Source: Punica granatum
Taxonomy: Eukaryota > Streptophyta > Magnoliopsida > Myrtales > Lythraceae
DNA length: 64,000 nucleotides
Assembly: GCF_007655135.1 (NCBI RefSeq)
Contig: NC_045129.1
Location: 7,936,001-8,000,000 of the forward strand
Direction of reading: 5' to 3'
Part shown: positions 38,301 through 49,978 of the stretch, piece by piece
Position numbering within the stretch: position 1 is the first letter of the stretch
How the letters are laid out: the number at the start of each line of letters is the position of its first letter
Translations under genes and position numbers: made by a program
The notes under the pieces: model-generated
Told to the model about the DNA's origin: nothing
Databases searched by the model: none
Seen by the model: only the letters and a program-made list of their open reading frames with translations

Positions 38301-39558
38301 AGGACCAATCTCCCAACTACTGAGAGGCCGCATTGCCATCAATGACGAATCAGCATTTGCAGTCTTCACCAGAAACCAATCCTTAATGCTCAGTGACTTG
38401 CAGTCACTTGAGTCCCAGTGATCACATTCACGAGCACTGCAAGTTGCATCCACATGAACGGAAGTGTTTCCTAGAGAAACTGAAACCCACATGGCTATTT
38501 CTTCCACATGGATATTCTCATCAAATGGGTTAAATAAGGAAAAGTTCTTCCTCCACCTCCCACTAGAAGAAAGCTCTGACCCAGAAAGAGCCTGACCATA
38601 AGGAAACTCAGCAGCAAAACCTTTTGCCTGCACAAGGAAACCTCCGAAGCTTGTCTGCAATATTAGATGGGATGAAGACAAGCCCAATGATTTGGGCAAG
38701 AAGACGAAACAAATTGAAGCTGCTTCCCCAGGTTCTAATATTGCCTCGGTGAAATTGCAGGGGAAGAATTGGGAGTCCGTACTGAAGGGCTGGTAGACAT
38801 GTAAAATGCTGTCATTCCAGGTATTCAACACAGTTAAATACGCCAAGGAAGGGATATACAAGTACTTCTCTCCCCAATCGAGCATGGGAGGTTCTATTTC
38901 TATGTGAGGCGACAAGGAACCATCGAAAGAACTCGACAAGATTGTCTCAGAGTTCTTGATCGCTCTACCACTCGCAACTTTGTGGTTAAATAAAGGCCCT
39001 CTACAAGAAGAAAGATCATTTTGATTAGTACTAGCAGTCTCGCGGTAAGACAATCCGCTTGTATCCTGAATGGAGTTCAAAGAACAAGAAATGGCCCTTC
39101 CATCTAATGAGTTAGACATACCATAGTCCGAGGACCAGCTCAGATTACTGAGGCACGAAGCACCCTGAGCGGGACCCATAAAACCTATTTCTGATGGATC
39201 ACTAAGCTTACTGGCAGAATCTTCTATGTCAGTTATAGATACCCTCACATTAAGATTCCCATGGGAAGATTCAGGCAAAGTTGAAGGAAAGAAGAACATG
39301 CCGAAGTTGCTACCAACATTCCCGCGAGCTACACGGGCTTCAGAATTCTCCTGAAGGGTGCCTATCGTAACATCACTGGGCATAGAGCTGGGAATGACTG
39401 AACTGCAGTCAGATAATAGGAATCCACATTTATCCTTTTCTTCTTCCGTTTCCTGAGTTCCACTCGCAAGATAAAGTCCAGAGACAGCATGATGAAAGAA
39501 GATGCACCAAGAAACCCAAATAATACATAATGCCTTGACAGAATGAAGACAGGATCCC
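35318..39558 (-). CDS. TMEM131-like large membrane protein (first coding exon unresolved)
   Basis: Two large minus-strand exons are clear: 39558-37698 (620 codons plus one base) and 37381-35318 (687 codons and stop). They are joined in phase 0 across GCCATG|GTAATT and CTGAAG|GCA, giving at least 1,307 residues. Near the N-terminus is a hydrophobic segment (VKALCIIWVSWCIFFHHAVS), a signal or anchor. The long middle has TMEM131-type beta-sandwich repeats (PPMLDWGEKYLYIPSLAYLT, NTWNDSILHVYQPF, then WITVRNPSQQPVAMQLILNS and SGVEWMSLQGSGGS). A transmembrane helix follows (LLGGFLIIAPFLCLALFSVF), then a long Ser/Pro-rich tail. Animal TMEM131 acts in ER export of collagen; the plant role is unknown. 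The frame enters exon 39558 with two bases owed from upstream. One candidate is a 23-base exon at 40114-40092 (MRFLGTS, strong GTGAGT donor); another is an ATG at 40304. Neither is proven. Confidence 0.88.
35756..35839 (-). repeat. In-frame tandem duplication of 14 codons
   Basis: The 42-base unit is present twice (35756-35797 and 35798-35839) with few differences, giving QVSTLADPEVPICN twice in a row in the cytosolic tail of the TMEM131-like protein. Confidence 0.95.
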
Positions 39559-39830
39559 CTGTATTGAGCAAGAAAGAAAAGATACATAAGAAGCAGAATA
39601 GCAAAGATAAGTGAGAAGCAAAGCAGAAAATCATCTTTTCAATCATGAAAAATTATTAAAAAAATTGAAAAAAGATTATAACGTAGAAAGGAAAATTTTA
39701 AAGAGCATACACTATGGAAAACAAAAGCAATGTACACATGTGAAAAACTGATCACTCATTTTGCCTTAAAATTACCCATGATATGTTATTGTGTTCAAGA
39801 TTCTCTTTCTTTCGAAACCACATCACCAAC

Positions 39831-39831
<1 letters not shown>

Positions 39832-39884
<53 letters not shown>
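39832..39884. repeat. 53-base homopolymer C run
   Basis: An uninterrupted C tract on the plus strand (G on the minus, transcribed strand sense) lies inside the intron upstream of exon 39558 of the TMEM131-like gene. The proline-run open frames across it are artefacts. It may be a real G-tract or an assembly artefact. Confidence 0.9.
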
Positions 39885-40785
39885 TTTTCTTACATTTTTC
39901 GAATACTTATTTCATTTTCAAGAAATGAGATGAAAGGGAGTGTTCTTCGTGATTTATATGTTTTGCAACAGATAAATGTAACAGCCGAAGACACAGAAGA
40001 TACCAAAATTTGAACAACATAACAGCTAACAGAAAACATTAAGGAAAGCAACATTTTGAAAAGTTCCAACGAACCCTTCACCCCAACTCACATAGAAGTC
40101 CCCAGAAACCTCATAGGATCAAGAAATGGCTTGTCAATCAGTGAGCAAGCACAGCCCATTTGACACTTTTAAATTGAAGCCAAAGGGAAATGATAGAAAA
40201 ATTGCATGTCATTTAGCTCAAAAACAGTGGGGGTAAAAAAAGGAAGTGAACAAGATAGCTCAAAGCTCGTTAAACGGCATAAAAAACCTATGCTCCCAAT
40301 TCATGGCAGAGGTAAATCAACTGTTACTCTTTTAGAGCTACTCAGGCCTTCAAATTCCATTTGCAAAGGAAAAGGATGAAGGGGTGTTATTTTCTTTGTA
40401 ACATATTCTGAATCAGATACTCACATATTAATTTTCTGGGATATTAATTACTTTCCATAATCTTTAGGCTGCATATTTAATAAAAAAGATTCAAACTTTA
40501 GGCATAACTATAAGTAGGGTAATAATGATATGCAACGGCTGCTAACTATCGTAGATTCCCACAAATTTGGAAATTATTCAAGTCAGCAACATTACTATCA
40601 CGGGCCCCAACTAAATAGAAAAAAAGCTCCTCAAAATTTTTTTTTAAAAAAAAACACTAAACTAAATAGTTCCCAAAATAATCAAGAAAATACCAGACCT
40701 TGGAAGAAGGCCAAAGGAACAACTTTCCTAAATAAAACTCACCCAACAAGTAATTTCTTAGTAAAATAGAAAACGGATATCTTAC

Positions 40786-41007
40786 CCGCTGTCTGCCCAA
40801 TCAGTTAACAGAAAACAAGATTGAAGACAAAAGAACAAGACAAAGCAATCGAAGCAGTTCGAGAAAAACAAGAGCTTGACATGGAGAGAGAGGAAGAATC
40901 AGAACAAGGATGAACCGGGACAGACCGTTAGAGCGGAAAGCAAAGCAATCAGAGCATAGGGGTTGGTTTTCCGGAGACAGAGGAAGAGAAACAAAGAGAG
41001 CAGCCAT
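40786..41007 (-). promoter_or_regulatory. Probable leader exon of the TMEM131-like gene with a 68-codon uORF
   Basis: The minus strand from about 41007 to 40786 ends in a good donor (CAGCGG|GTAAGA). An ATG at 41007 opens a 68-residue frame (MAALFVSLPLSPENQP..., hydrophobic C-terminal half) that stops at 40801, 15 bases before that donor. It therefore cannot continue into the main protein and looks like an upstream ORF. Its other frames also lack a start that reaches the donor. Confidence 0.5.
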
Positions 41008-44000
41008 GGTTACCGGAAACAGGTCATGGAGGGAGATTCCGGTGAGTATCTGATCGAAAGAGCTTCAGACTCCATGCGAGCTGAGAAAGACGGAGACCAT
41101 GAAGGGTCTCAAGTGATAAGCTTTAGGGTTTTTTTTCTTTTTTTTTTCCCTTTTTTCGAGATTTTTCTGTTTTGGGTATTGAAATTCTCTGCTTAGAAAA
41201 AGCTTAGAAGACAAGCACTACCCGAATGGCCTCGGAGGAGCTAAAACCACAGAAGTGGTGGATATATGAAGAAAGAAGAAGGTTGGCCAAATGACCTTCT
41301 TGCCCCTGACTCATGTCCCCAAACACATCCCCCACATCTTCTATTTGTGCTTATGAAATCATTTGAATTGGTCTCATTCCAAATAAATTAATAGATTTTT
41401 CTTTACTCCTAGTAAGATAAGAAATATTCTTGTATTTTTTCACTTTTAATTATAATTTTCTAAGAATAATAATAATAAGAAATCTGACCGAATCTGATAC
41501 TGTAATCTCATGAATTAATTTCCATAATGAGGATTATATTCTTCATTACTAAGGTTTGTTGACTTGTTTTCCAATGAATTTCCATAGATCATCTCCAGTT
41601 ACGCATTGCCGCGTGTCATAAGAACGTTGTTACTCGAAAGCATGTGTACAAGCAAGTCTACATTCATTAGTGTATAATGGTCCAATAGGAAAATGAGTAA
41701 ATCAGCTGTAAACATGTATACGTAGTTACAATCAGTTTTTTTGAATTACCTTATCGATTGTTCAACAATGCAACATATGCTGCCGATGCAAAAGATGCCT
41801 TCTTGATATTTACATTTTGTTATTTCAATTAATAAACTATCATATGCATGTAAAACACATAATTCTAGCTCATAAATGCTTCAAGGATGCTACAAAATTT
41901 CATAAATCTACTATTATTATGAAAATTTACTAGCTAACGCGCGTACTTCTCGATCTAAATTATGTATAAAAGTGCTACAGATGAGTCCTAAAGTTTATAA
42001 ACACATTAGGTTGTTTCATATTCTCATAAATTTTCTTAAAGCCACTCAAAAGCTCAACTACTTCAAATTTAAAGAAAACTATACATTTGGTTTTTTATGT
42101 TTGAATATTTTTCTATTTTTGTCTTTTCCTAATATTTTTTGTCGTTTGAATTCTATATTTTTGATTATTTTTATATTGTAACCTTTTTCATTTTTCTTGA
42201 TTCATTTTCTTACTTTTCTATTTTCATCATTTTATCATATTTTTTATTAGAAAATATTCTAACTTCGATCTTAACCTTTTAAAGTTACTTTTTATCCCAA
42301 ATCTTTTATTTTGTTCATTTTTTCTTAATGTTAAAAGTTTTGTTTCTTATACTTCTAAGTTCTACCCCTAGAATTCTCATAAAATATCCACAAGGCATTT
42401 TTAAATTTTTTTAAAAAATTATTATTTTAATTTCAAAAATAAAATAAAATATATCAAAATAATAAAACAAAAACCGTGAACCTACTCGAGAGAATGAGTA
42501 GGAACGACCGTTTAGGCTACAAATAATCGTGGTAGTGGTAATAGCAGTTTGTGTTAAGAGAATTGATACTCAAATTTGCGAGTAAATAAATATAAAAATA
42601 TAGGAAAAATAAAAGGGGATTGTGGTTCGATTGCTTGCAGCATCTTGGGAGATGTTGTTTACTGTTGGGCAGGCTCTCGCGGTTAGGCGACCTTGGCTCT
42701 TGCTGACTACTCAACTCTCGTTGCCTGCCACCGTAATATTGTCATGCTAGCTGCATGAAAGCGTGGGGTAACGACTGTTTCACCAAGCAGGAGTCGTATT
42801 AATTATTTCATGATTTTGCAGGCACAAACACGAATACTTGAAAGAGGCTATGACCAAGGGGCTATCCATCATCCCCATGGAAGTTGCAGTTGAGATGGTT
42901 TAAAATTCAATTGATTAGAATGGAAGAACTTTGCTTTCATAGGAGTGAGATAACGCATTGTCGGAAAAGGTGATTTTGTCCGATTATAAACTGGGATGTT
43001 GTCCCTCGTTATTTCAGTCTCGCGTCGTAGCAGATCTGACGAAGCCTTCAATGACGATCAGAACTATGGCCTTTTTATTTTTGTGTCAGCCGCAGCTTCA
43101 GGCATAGACCGGGGAAGAGAGAGCTGTCGGTGGGGAAAGGGACCGCAGCTGTACTGTGAACGGAGAAGGAGACCGCAGCGGCTGCTATAACTCGGTGAGG
43201 AGGGGCTCACATCGAAAAAGCTGAGCTTGACTGCGTGCTGTCTGTGGGGAAGAGGAGCTCGACGATGAGCGTTTGAAGGTGACAGGCTCAACTGTTGAGC
43301 TTGGAGGGAGGAGAATTCGTACGGACGAGTGGATGAGAGGGAGATCGAATGGGAGATTTCAATGATGTGTGCCGGTAGCTCGAATGGCAGGAGGTCCCCT
43401 TTTCCCTCCTCTTAGTGTTTCTTAGTGTTTCTTCTTGCCTATGGTTCTTCTCTTGAAGATGTGAGGGCCGCTGGCGTTATTGCCGCCATAGATCAAAGGA
43501 GACTAGGCGACATAACTGACGGGGCTATGGTGTCATCGGAGAATGGACAACCAGTAAGGGTGGAGCTCTAGTGGATGTAAATCTTGAGGGGGTTGGATCT
43601 AATAAATTCCGAAAGCGGCAATGCACGGCCTTTTTCTGACGGTTTCCATGGATGGCGCCAAATGTTAGAGTGTGCACTCAAAAATGTTAGGGTGTAGATC
43701 CAATGTCTTCGAGATCTGGTCCATGCTTCGAATACCTACGAAAGGGGAGAGTAGGGAGTGTTTCCCGATTTCCCTCTCTGACAATCAAGTTAGCCGTTTG
43801 GTATAGTATATGTGTCATTGAATTAAAGGAATGATAATATGTACCCATATACATATATGTGATAAAGAAATAATAACATTAGGACCTCTATAAATTGGGA
43901 TCTCGAAACCCAATAACTTCATTTTCCGGACCTTATTCTAGGCCTCCGACATATAATATACTTATCCATTCACTTATCAATGTATATCAAGGTTTTAAAA

Positions 44001-47000
44001 GTATCGCACAGCACGTCCAATTCATTCTGGTTTAAGAAGAACGTGAAAGGATAAACTTAGGATATCATCTTCTTCAAATAAAAGAAAGAACTCTTTCGAT
44101 CATATGGGAAAAGTATAATGGGACCAATTACAATTTACATAGTAATTGGTTGCGCCTCCAACCGACCAAGTTGATAAATCGACATAAATTATAAATTCAG
44201 ATATATCTTAAATTCAACCGAAACAAATATAAGATTTTGAAGGGTAATCTAAATAATTCTTACCATTTTATAAGCCATGGATACTTATCTCGGATATCTG
44301 TCTCCTCCACTTGAATTTGTACTAGATACACTATCTCGCATTCATGAAAGATTCAAAGTCAATGAAAATGAGAGTCTCCCCTCTCATCGGTCTTGCTGCG
44401 CGGCACATTTAAGTATTTCTTCTTCTTCTTCTTTTTTTTTTGGCAAAGAAATGCAATTTGAATTAGGAGGCAAGGGTAGAAGAGGTAATTCACCAGATAA
44501 ATAATATAAATGAATATTCCAACATAGCGTTGAACCGAGACTTTGCCGAAAAGACGTTTAGAAAGAAGGGGAAAAGAAACGGAGGGAAAAAAAAAAAAAA
44601 AAAAAAAGGGCGGTGTTTTCCGTGCATTGAGGGGGACAGTCCCGTGGGGGACCGCTCGCTTATTGGCCGTGGCAGCGTCGCCAAGGACGCACAGATTCAC
44701 GGTTCCCCTGACACTGAAAAGTCCATTATGACCTCACATCTCTCCAAACTGACTATCAAAGTGTAATTAAATATCAATTGGACATCACGTTATATCTTTG
44801 CATAATCGTTAAGTTAATTAAATACAATAATTCCTCACCTGCACCGCAAAGTAGAAGACTTCATTGTCCTCTTGAAGCATTACTTTCTCGTAGACGGATC
44901 GTCTAATATGATTTCAGAACTTATATAACTAATATAAAAAATTTCACTTTAAATCTTCATAAAATTGATTTCGCTCATTACGCTCATTTATGCCCGATTA
45001 GCACAAATAGAAGAGTTTACTGTCCTCTTGAAGCATTACTTTCTCGTAGTCGGATTATCTAATATATTTTCAAAACTTACATAATTAATATAAGAAGTTT
45101 CATTTGAATATTTATAAATATTGGCTCCGCTCGTTACTTTCATTTAAGTCCAAATAACACCAATTTATTGGGCGAGCCGATCTATTTGTATATGATTTAC
45201 AACATATAAACGCGTAATCCTTTAAAATTGAGGATATTTATATTCGTAATTATGCATGTGTAATATAGAATGTCGTTGGTGAATTGCCATAATTTGTAAT
45301 TATTGTTCATTTGTTATGAAATATTTGTCCATTCACACTTGATTTTGTTTCATCAAAGAAGAATTATGACGGAGCCATTTTTTAAACCTCAGCCTTCGAA
45401 AAATTATTAGTTGGTTTTCACATATATAATTTACGCAGAGTATAAAACTAACAATTTCGACTTTAAAATAAAATAAGGTAATATATTTTGCCGGACCCAC
45501 CGATATATATATGTCATGCACATTGCCATTCGAGTGAAAGCATTCTCCCGGGCTTGTTTCGGCTAAGGTCAAATCACATATCACATAAAAGGAAAATGGA
45601 CCCCGATCAACGTCACTTTTGTATTGTGGCGCGACTCTATGCTCCTTCCGTACCCCGTATCAAAACATGGCACAAAATTTCCCATGTGGGTGATGGTTGG
45701 TGTGCGGTCAAGCGAGGGTATTTTTGGGAATTAGAATTTATGAGCAGCCGAATCTATGCGTGTCGTTAGAAGTTCTGTTTTTGCCACCCCAATGTGTAGC
45801 GTTGTCCCTTTGTGTTCCTTCTGTGCCACCTTGACGAGTGTAACCCACTATTATTTTTGAATAATTTACTTTGAAAAAATATGTATATATATTTGTCTTC
45901 ATTTTGCTTCTTTCTTCTTGTAGGCCAGGAGAAACTACAAAATTTAGAAAGAAAAAGGAAGAAATAGGCCTTTCCTTTTGGTAATCTGTTTAATTATTTT
46001 TTAATAACGAAGAGCATATGAGTTTTGCTCCACTAGTCCTACAGGCCAATGTAAACGCCTCACAAATATTCAGTTAATGTTAGTTATTGAAGTGGTTGAG
46101 TAATATTTAATAAGAATGACTCTAAATGGAAATTGGCCCACAAATTTTCACTAATAATAATAATTTTGATTGGATTACTCATTCATAGTAAATGAGTAAT
46201 TCCTTCTTCGATATTTTTTAATGAACACCTGCAAGTTAATGGACAAATTATAGTATGGTCATGCATGATGTGGAGATGACTAATCAAAAGTATATTCTTA
46301 CATGACTTTAGAATGTCTTGAATTCGAATATTTATTGATTGGCCTTCAGACCAACCCTAAAGATTTTTATTGGTTTGTTTACATTCGTTGGTGCATAGGT
46401 AGGAATTTAGGAGCAGATGATGAAATGTCTCACTGATTAATCATACATGTTTTTATTATGTACCATTAAAATTGTACTAGCAAATCTTAGCTAGAATCGT
46501 GAGAAATCTGCCTTATCTAAAATAAAAAAGCCTCAAATTAAAATTAATTACACATGGACTTGCGCTACATGCGGAATTTGATACTATTATGGTTAACTTA
46601 TTCAATCAATACATAAATTCTATAAATTTAATTATCGCTACATATTAAGCTCTAATTAGATTACCATAAAAAATGTATAATATCTTTTCTTCGGTGGATT
46701 TGGGGGCCGAGGCCCAAAAAAATGCACAAAATCTTTGATAGGTAACCTTTTTCACAATAATATAGCCAAACTAAATGTACAATAAAAACAATAAATTAAT
46801 TGATTAAATCTAAAACTTTTGGCGGGAAGTAACGTTAACTAAGAGAGAGAGAGATAAATTATTCAAAAATAGAAAAAGAACCAGTCAGAGGAAGTGCATT
46901 TGATAACGAAGTTAAGTTTGATTTAAGGAGATAAAGTTAAAGGTAATGAGAAAAATACATAAGAGAATTTGAAGATAAAGATAAAAAAAGTAATGATTTG

Positions 47001-47348
47001 TCATTGAATCAAGGAAAAAATGTTGAATAATTGAGAAAATTTAGTATTAAAAAATTAATTGTAATAATAGTTAAAAAAGTACGAGATAGAATTTAAAGAA
47101 AAAGATAAAAAAAAAAGTAATGATTGTGTTGATAAATTGATATAAAAGTAAAGTTAAGTTAACTTTGATTTTGTAGACAAACATAAAGTTTGAGAGGGAT
47201 GAAAAAAGAAAATTGGTAGGTACTTATTTTTATATTTTTTATTATTTTATCCTTCATTTATTATAAATTCAAATGTATATTGGAAGGGTAATATCATAAA
47301 GGAAAAATTAGATAAATAACTTTTTTCTTTTCATATATAAATGAGATA
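41008..47348. other. Spacer, no gene seen
   Basis: The first few hundred bases should be the promoter of the TMEM131-like gene. Nothing else is recognised as coding. Between about 42.9 and 43.75 kb the composition is richer in GC, with an 11-base CTTAGTGTTTC doublet (43.41-43.44 kb) and a TGGCGCCAAATGTTAGAGTG string near 43.65 kb that recalls retroelement ends. A run of 21 A at 44587-44607 and a 156-base tandem duplication near 45 kb are also present. Confidence 0.5.
44847..45158. repeat. Tandem duplication, 156-base period, two units
   Basis: TGTCCTCTTGAAGCATTACTTTCTCGTAG occurs at 44865 and at 45021. The following text stays parallel (CGGATCGTCTAATAT/CGGATTATCTAATAT, then ACTTATATAACTAATATAA/ACTTACATAATTAATATAA, then CGCTCATTACGCTCATTTA/CGCTCGTTACTTTCATTTA). 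The two units are moderately diverged. Confidence 0.85.
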
Positions 47349-48470
47349 AATGCACTTTGCCCCCAATTTACAAATAGAGTTTGGGTTTGCCCATAACCTT
47401 CGAATTTTTTTCAGAATACCTCCCAACCTTACCGCAAATTAAGCAAGGTGCCCCCAACCAATTTTTGATCAAAATTACAGCAAAAAAAGAGCACATGCCA
47501 CTTACATGTCAAAATAAAAAGGCAAAATTGTCTCCATAAATTAATTACTTGGAAAAAATAGAAAAAAAAGAAAAGAATAGAAAGCAACCAGATGAATTAA
47601 GACATCAATCCTCCACTCGCGCTTTCTTCCCTGACGTGCAAAGAAGCTTGAACCATCTATGGCAATTGTCCCTGCAAAGTAGACTGCAGCAACCCATCCT
47701 GGACCAGAATCTGGTGTAAACCAGTCCCCTTGTTGGCTCTCTAAGCAGTCGCGGCGACCTATCTCCCTGCACGGCCAAACCTCAATAGGTATCTACCTTA
47801 ATTGCCCCATTTCTTTGTTGAATTTGTCCTCTTTCCCCCCTTCAATCTGCAATTGGATGTAATCGTTACGCAATTCAATGTCAAATTGCTGTTACAATTA
47901 TCCTACATGATGGATAGGCGTTGATTATGCATTTTATTTAATAGATCTTTCATCTTTTGGTACCATTTTGTTTTGATTTTGTTCACTTTGGGCTCTTTTA
48001 GTATAGTTGAAATGACTGCTACTTGAATGGAGCCAGATTATAAACTTGTATGCGATTTTGGTAAAACAAGTTATGCTTCAAATAAGTCTATGCCCTTGCA
48101 TGTTGGAAGAAAGAGATTGCCTAATGTTGCACTTGAAGGAAGATGAATCTTCGAGAGGAGATTATCTTTATTTGGCCATCTTATTGTTTTTGGACGTCGA
48201 AAAAAAAAAGGCACCGGTGAAGGATTCGGTGCCCTAATTCATCTAGTTGCTTTCTATTTTTTTTTTTCAGATAATTAATTGAGTGACACTTTGGTTCTTT
48301 TATTATGACATGTGAGTGGCAAGTGCCCATTTTTATGCCAAAATTTTGATAGAAAATTGATTGAGGGGCGCTTTACTTATTTTCTGGTAAGGTCGGAGGT
48401 ACTTTACAAAAATTTGAAGGTCGGGGGCAAACCCAAACTCATCTCATAGATTGGAGAGTAAAAGTACATT
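47349..48470. mobile_element. MULE-like (Mutator) element with long terminal inverted repeats
   Basis: The left end (AATGCACTTTGCCCCC...GAGTTTGGGTTTGCCC...ACCTTCGAATTTTT...GAATACCTCCCAACCTTACC) is repeated in inverse at the right end (complement: AATGTACTTTTACTC...GAGTTTGGGTTTGCCC...ACCTTCAAATTTTT...AGTACCTCCGACCTTACC). The match continues for about 180 bases on each side, through GCACATGCCACTTACATGTC and its partner. No transposase is present in the 1.1 kb. No flanking duplication could be matched. Long inverted repeats and a foreign-looking interior suggest a Pack-MULE type element. Confidence 0.72.
47541..47766 (-). pseudogene. Captured exon-like fragment inside the MULE-like element
   Basis: Just after an acceptor-like GCCGTGCAG, the minus strand stays open for 74 codons, reading EIGRRDCLESQQGDWFTPDS, then GPGWVAAVYFAGTIAIDGSS, FFARQGRKREWRID and a hydrophobic end before TAA. 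The composition is protein-like and unlike the AT-rich surroundings, as expected for a gene piece picked up by a MULE. I do not recognise the parent protein. Confidence 0.35.
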
Positions 48471-48961
48471 CAACTCTACGTAAATAATATAAATATAACA
48501 TGAGAAATTTTTTGGAAGGCCCTGCCTTACTAAGTGGCATAAGAAAGTACCAATAAAATTACAATAAATTGGTAAATGGGCTTGTACACAATGAACCATG
48601 ATTTTATAAAATGAAAAAAATTTCATCCATCTTTCTTATCATATTACAAATAAAAATAAAAATGACCATTTAAGATTTTCAGACGTATAATAAACATATT
48701 GGCCCCTTTAAAGGACAACTGGGAGAGGTGTTGCATTACAACACTAGCTATCAAGTATTATGACTACTAAATCTTTATTAGAACGTTCTTAAAATTATCA
48801 ATGGAGTGGTTGTCTCAGTCCTTATCATTAACTTACTTAACTAATGTGGAATATTCATAATTTCCATAAATAAAGCAAATATTCGTATAAACTTTTGGAA
48901 AATCACACGACCAGGAAATATTCTCCCACTATAGTTGAACTTCGTTCCGTGTGCAACGGAA

Positions 48962-49080
48962 AATAAACTTCCACCTTACCATATTGATTTTGCTTTTATT
49001 CCCTCTTTTCTTCGGTGCTGTAAATACAAAGATCAGCTCAGAATAAACTTCCACCTCGCAATGGATTTTGGCTTTGATTC
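48962..49080. repeat. Short tandem duplication, 80-base period
   Basis: AATAAACTTCCACCT occurs at 48962 and 49042, each followed by a similar ATTGATTTTGCTTTTATTC / ATGGATTTTGGCTTTGATTC stretch. Confidence 0.7.
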
Positions 49081-49745
49081 TAGCTTTCGTGCTCATAAAT
49101 GTTCGTGATATATTCATTAGCAAAACCGCATATTTTAATGACACGGTTATATATCTTACAAAATATAATCAAGCCATACTCGTATCGACATGGTCAACTT
49201 ACATATACTTTCTTAATTCATTGAATTTGTATTTGGATGCTTATTAATTCTCTTATAATATAATTCTTTTTTTTTTTGCATCAACGTCTTTTTTTTTCCC
49301 TAAAGAAGATTCCTCTTGTAAGAATTAAATTCGGAAACTTTCTCAGATAGAGACATGTGCCCTGCCGCTTTCATTTCTTATTTCATTAATCAGTTTTTTT
49401 TTCCTTAATATAATCAAGTACTTCAGGTTCATGTATTTAGAATCTAAATCTCAATTGCACAAAAAAAATTGCAAATAAAATTTCTTATTTCTAATTGATA
49501 TAATTTTAAACAAAATTCTCAAATGATCTTAGTGAGAACGAACTAGTATTATTTCAATTAATTTTAATTATAATAATTATTCGAGTGATTGATACTCATT
49601 ATATTATTTGTCGTAATCAAATTTTTTCTTCTTCATTGACCAATTTTTTTTTTAACTTTACATGATGATGAAGTATAGTGATTGATGGGAGAGTTTTTGA
49701 ATTTTAAGATTATTTTTTGGTTTTTTTGGCAAAAAAAGAATATTA

Positions 49746-49978
49746 TTAACAAATTTCAACTATCCAGGATCCATCAAAACATCTCGATTTATACAAAATA
49801 ATACGGGTAGTCTTAACACCTAACTGATCTAATAGTATAAAGTCTAGTGCCTCGACAGGAGGGGAATCAAAGTAGACAGCTGTTTCTCGAGCTTGCAAGT
49901 CTTCACGAGCTATCTGAGCGAGAAAGTTCGCAACGACGTTGGCCTCTCGAAATGCATGTTGAATCTTGAATTCGATGG
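49746..49978 (-). mobile_element. LINE tail: C-terminal RNase H-like fragment
   Basis: The minus strand reads IEFKIQHAFREANVVANFLA, then QIAREDLQARETAVYFDSPP and VEALDFILLDQLGV, ending in a stop at 49746-49748, followed by a T/A-rich tail. FREANxVANFLA is the usual H-R-E-x-N-x-x-A-D-x-L-A region of the RNase H domain that ends plant L1 ORF2. The fragment is 5'-truncated. Confidence 0.7.

Noticed and set aside
39730..40013. Proline-rich open frames
   Set aside because: Produced by the C53 run within an intron.
43640..43760. Retroelement primer-binding-like string TGGCGCCAAATGTTAGAGTG
   Set aside because: No adjacent LTR boundary or coding domain could be established.
46895..47190. Possible MITE with short inverted ends (CATTTGATAAC / GTTTGTCTAC)
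   Set aside because: Ends match only loosely and no target duplication was found.
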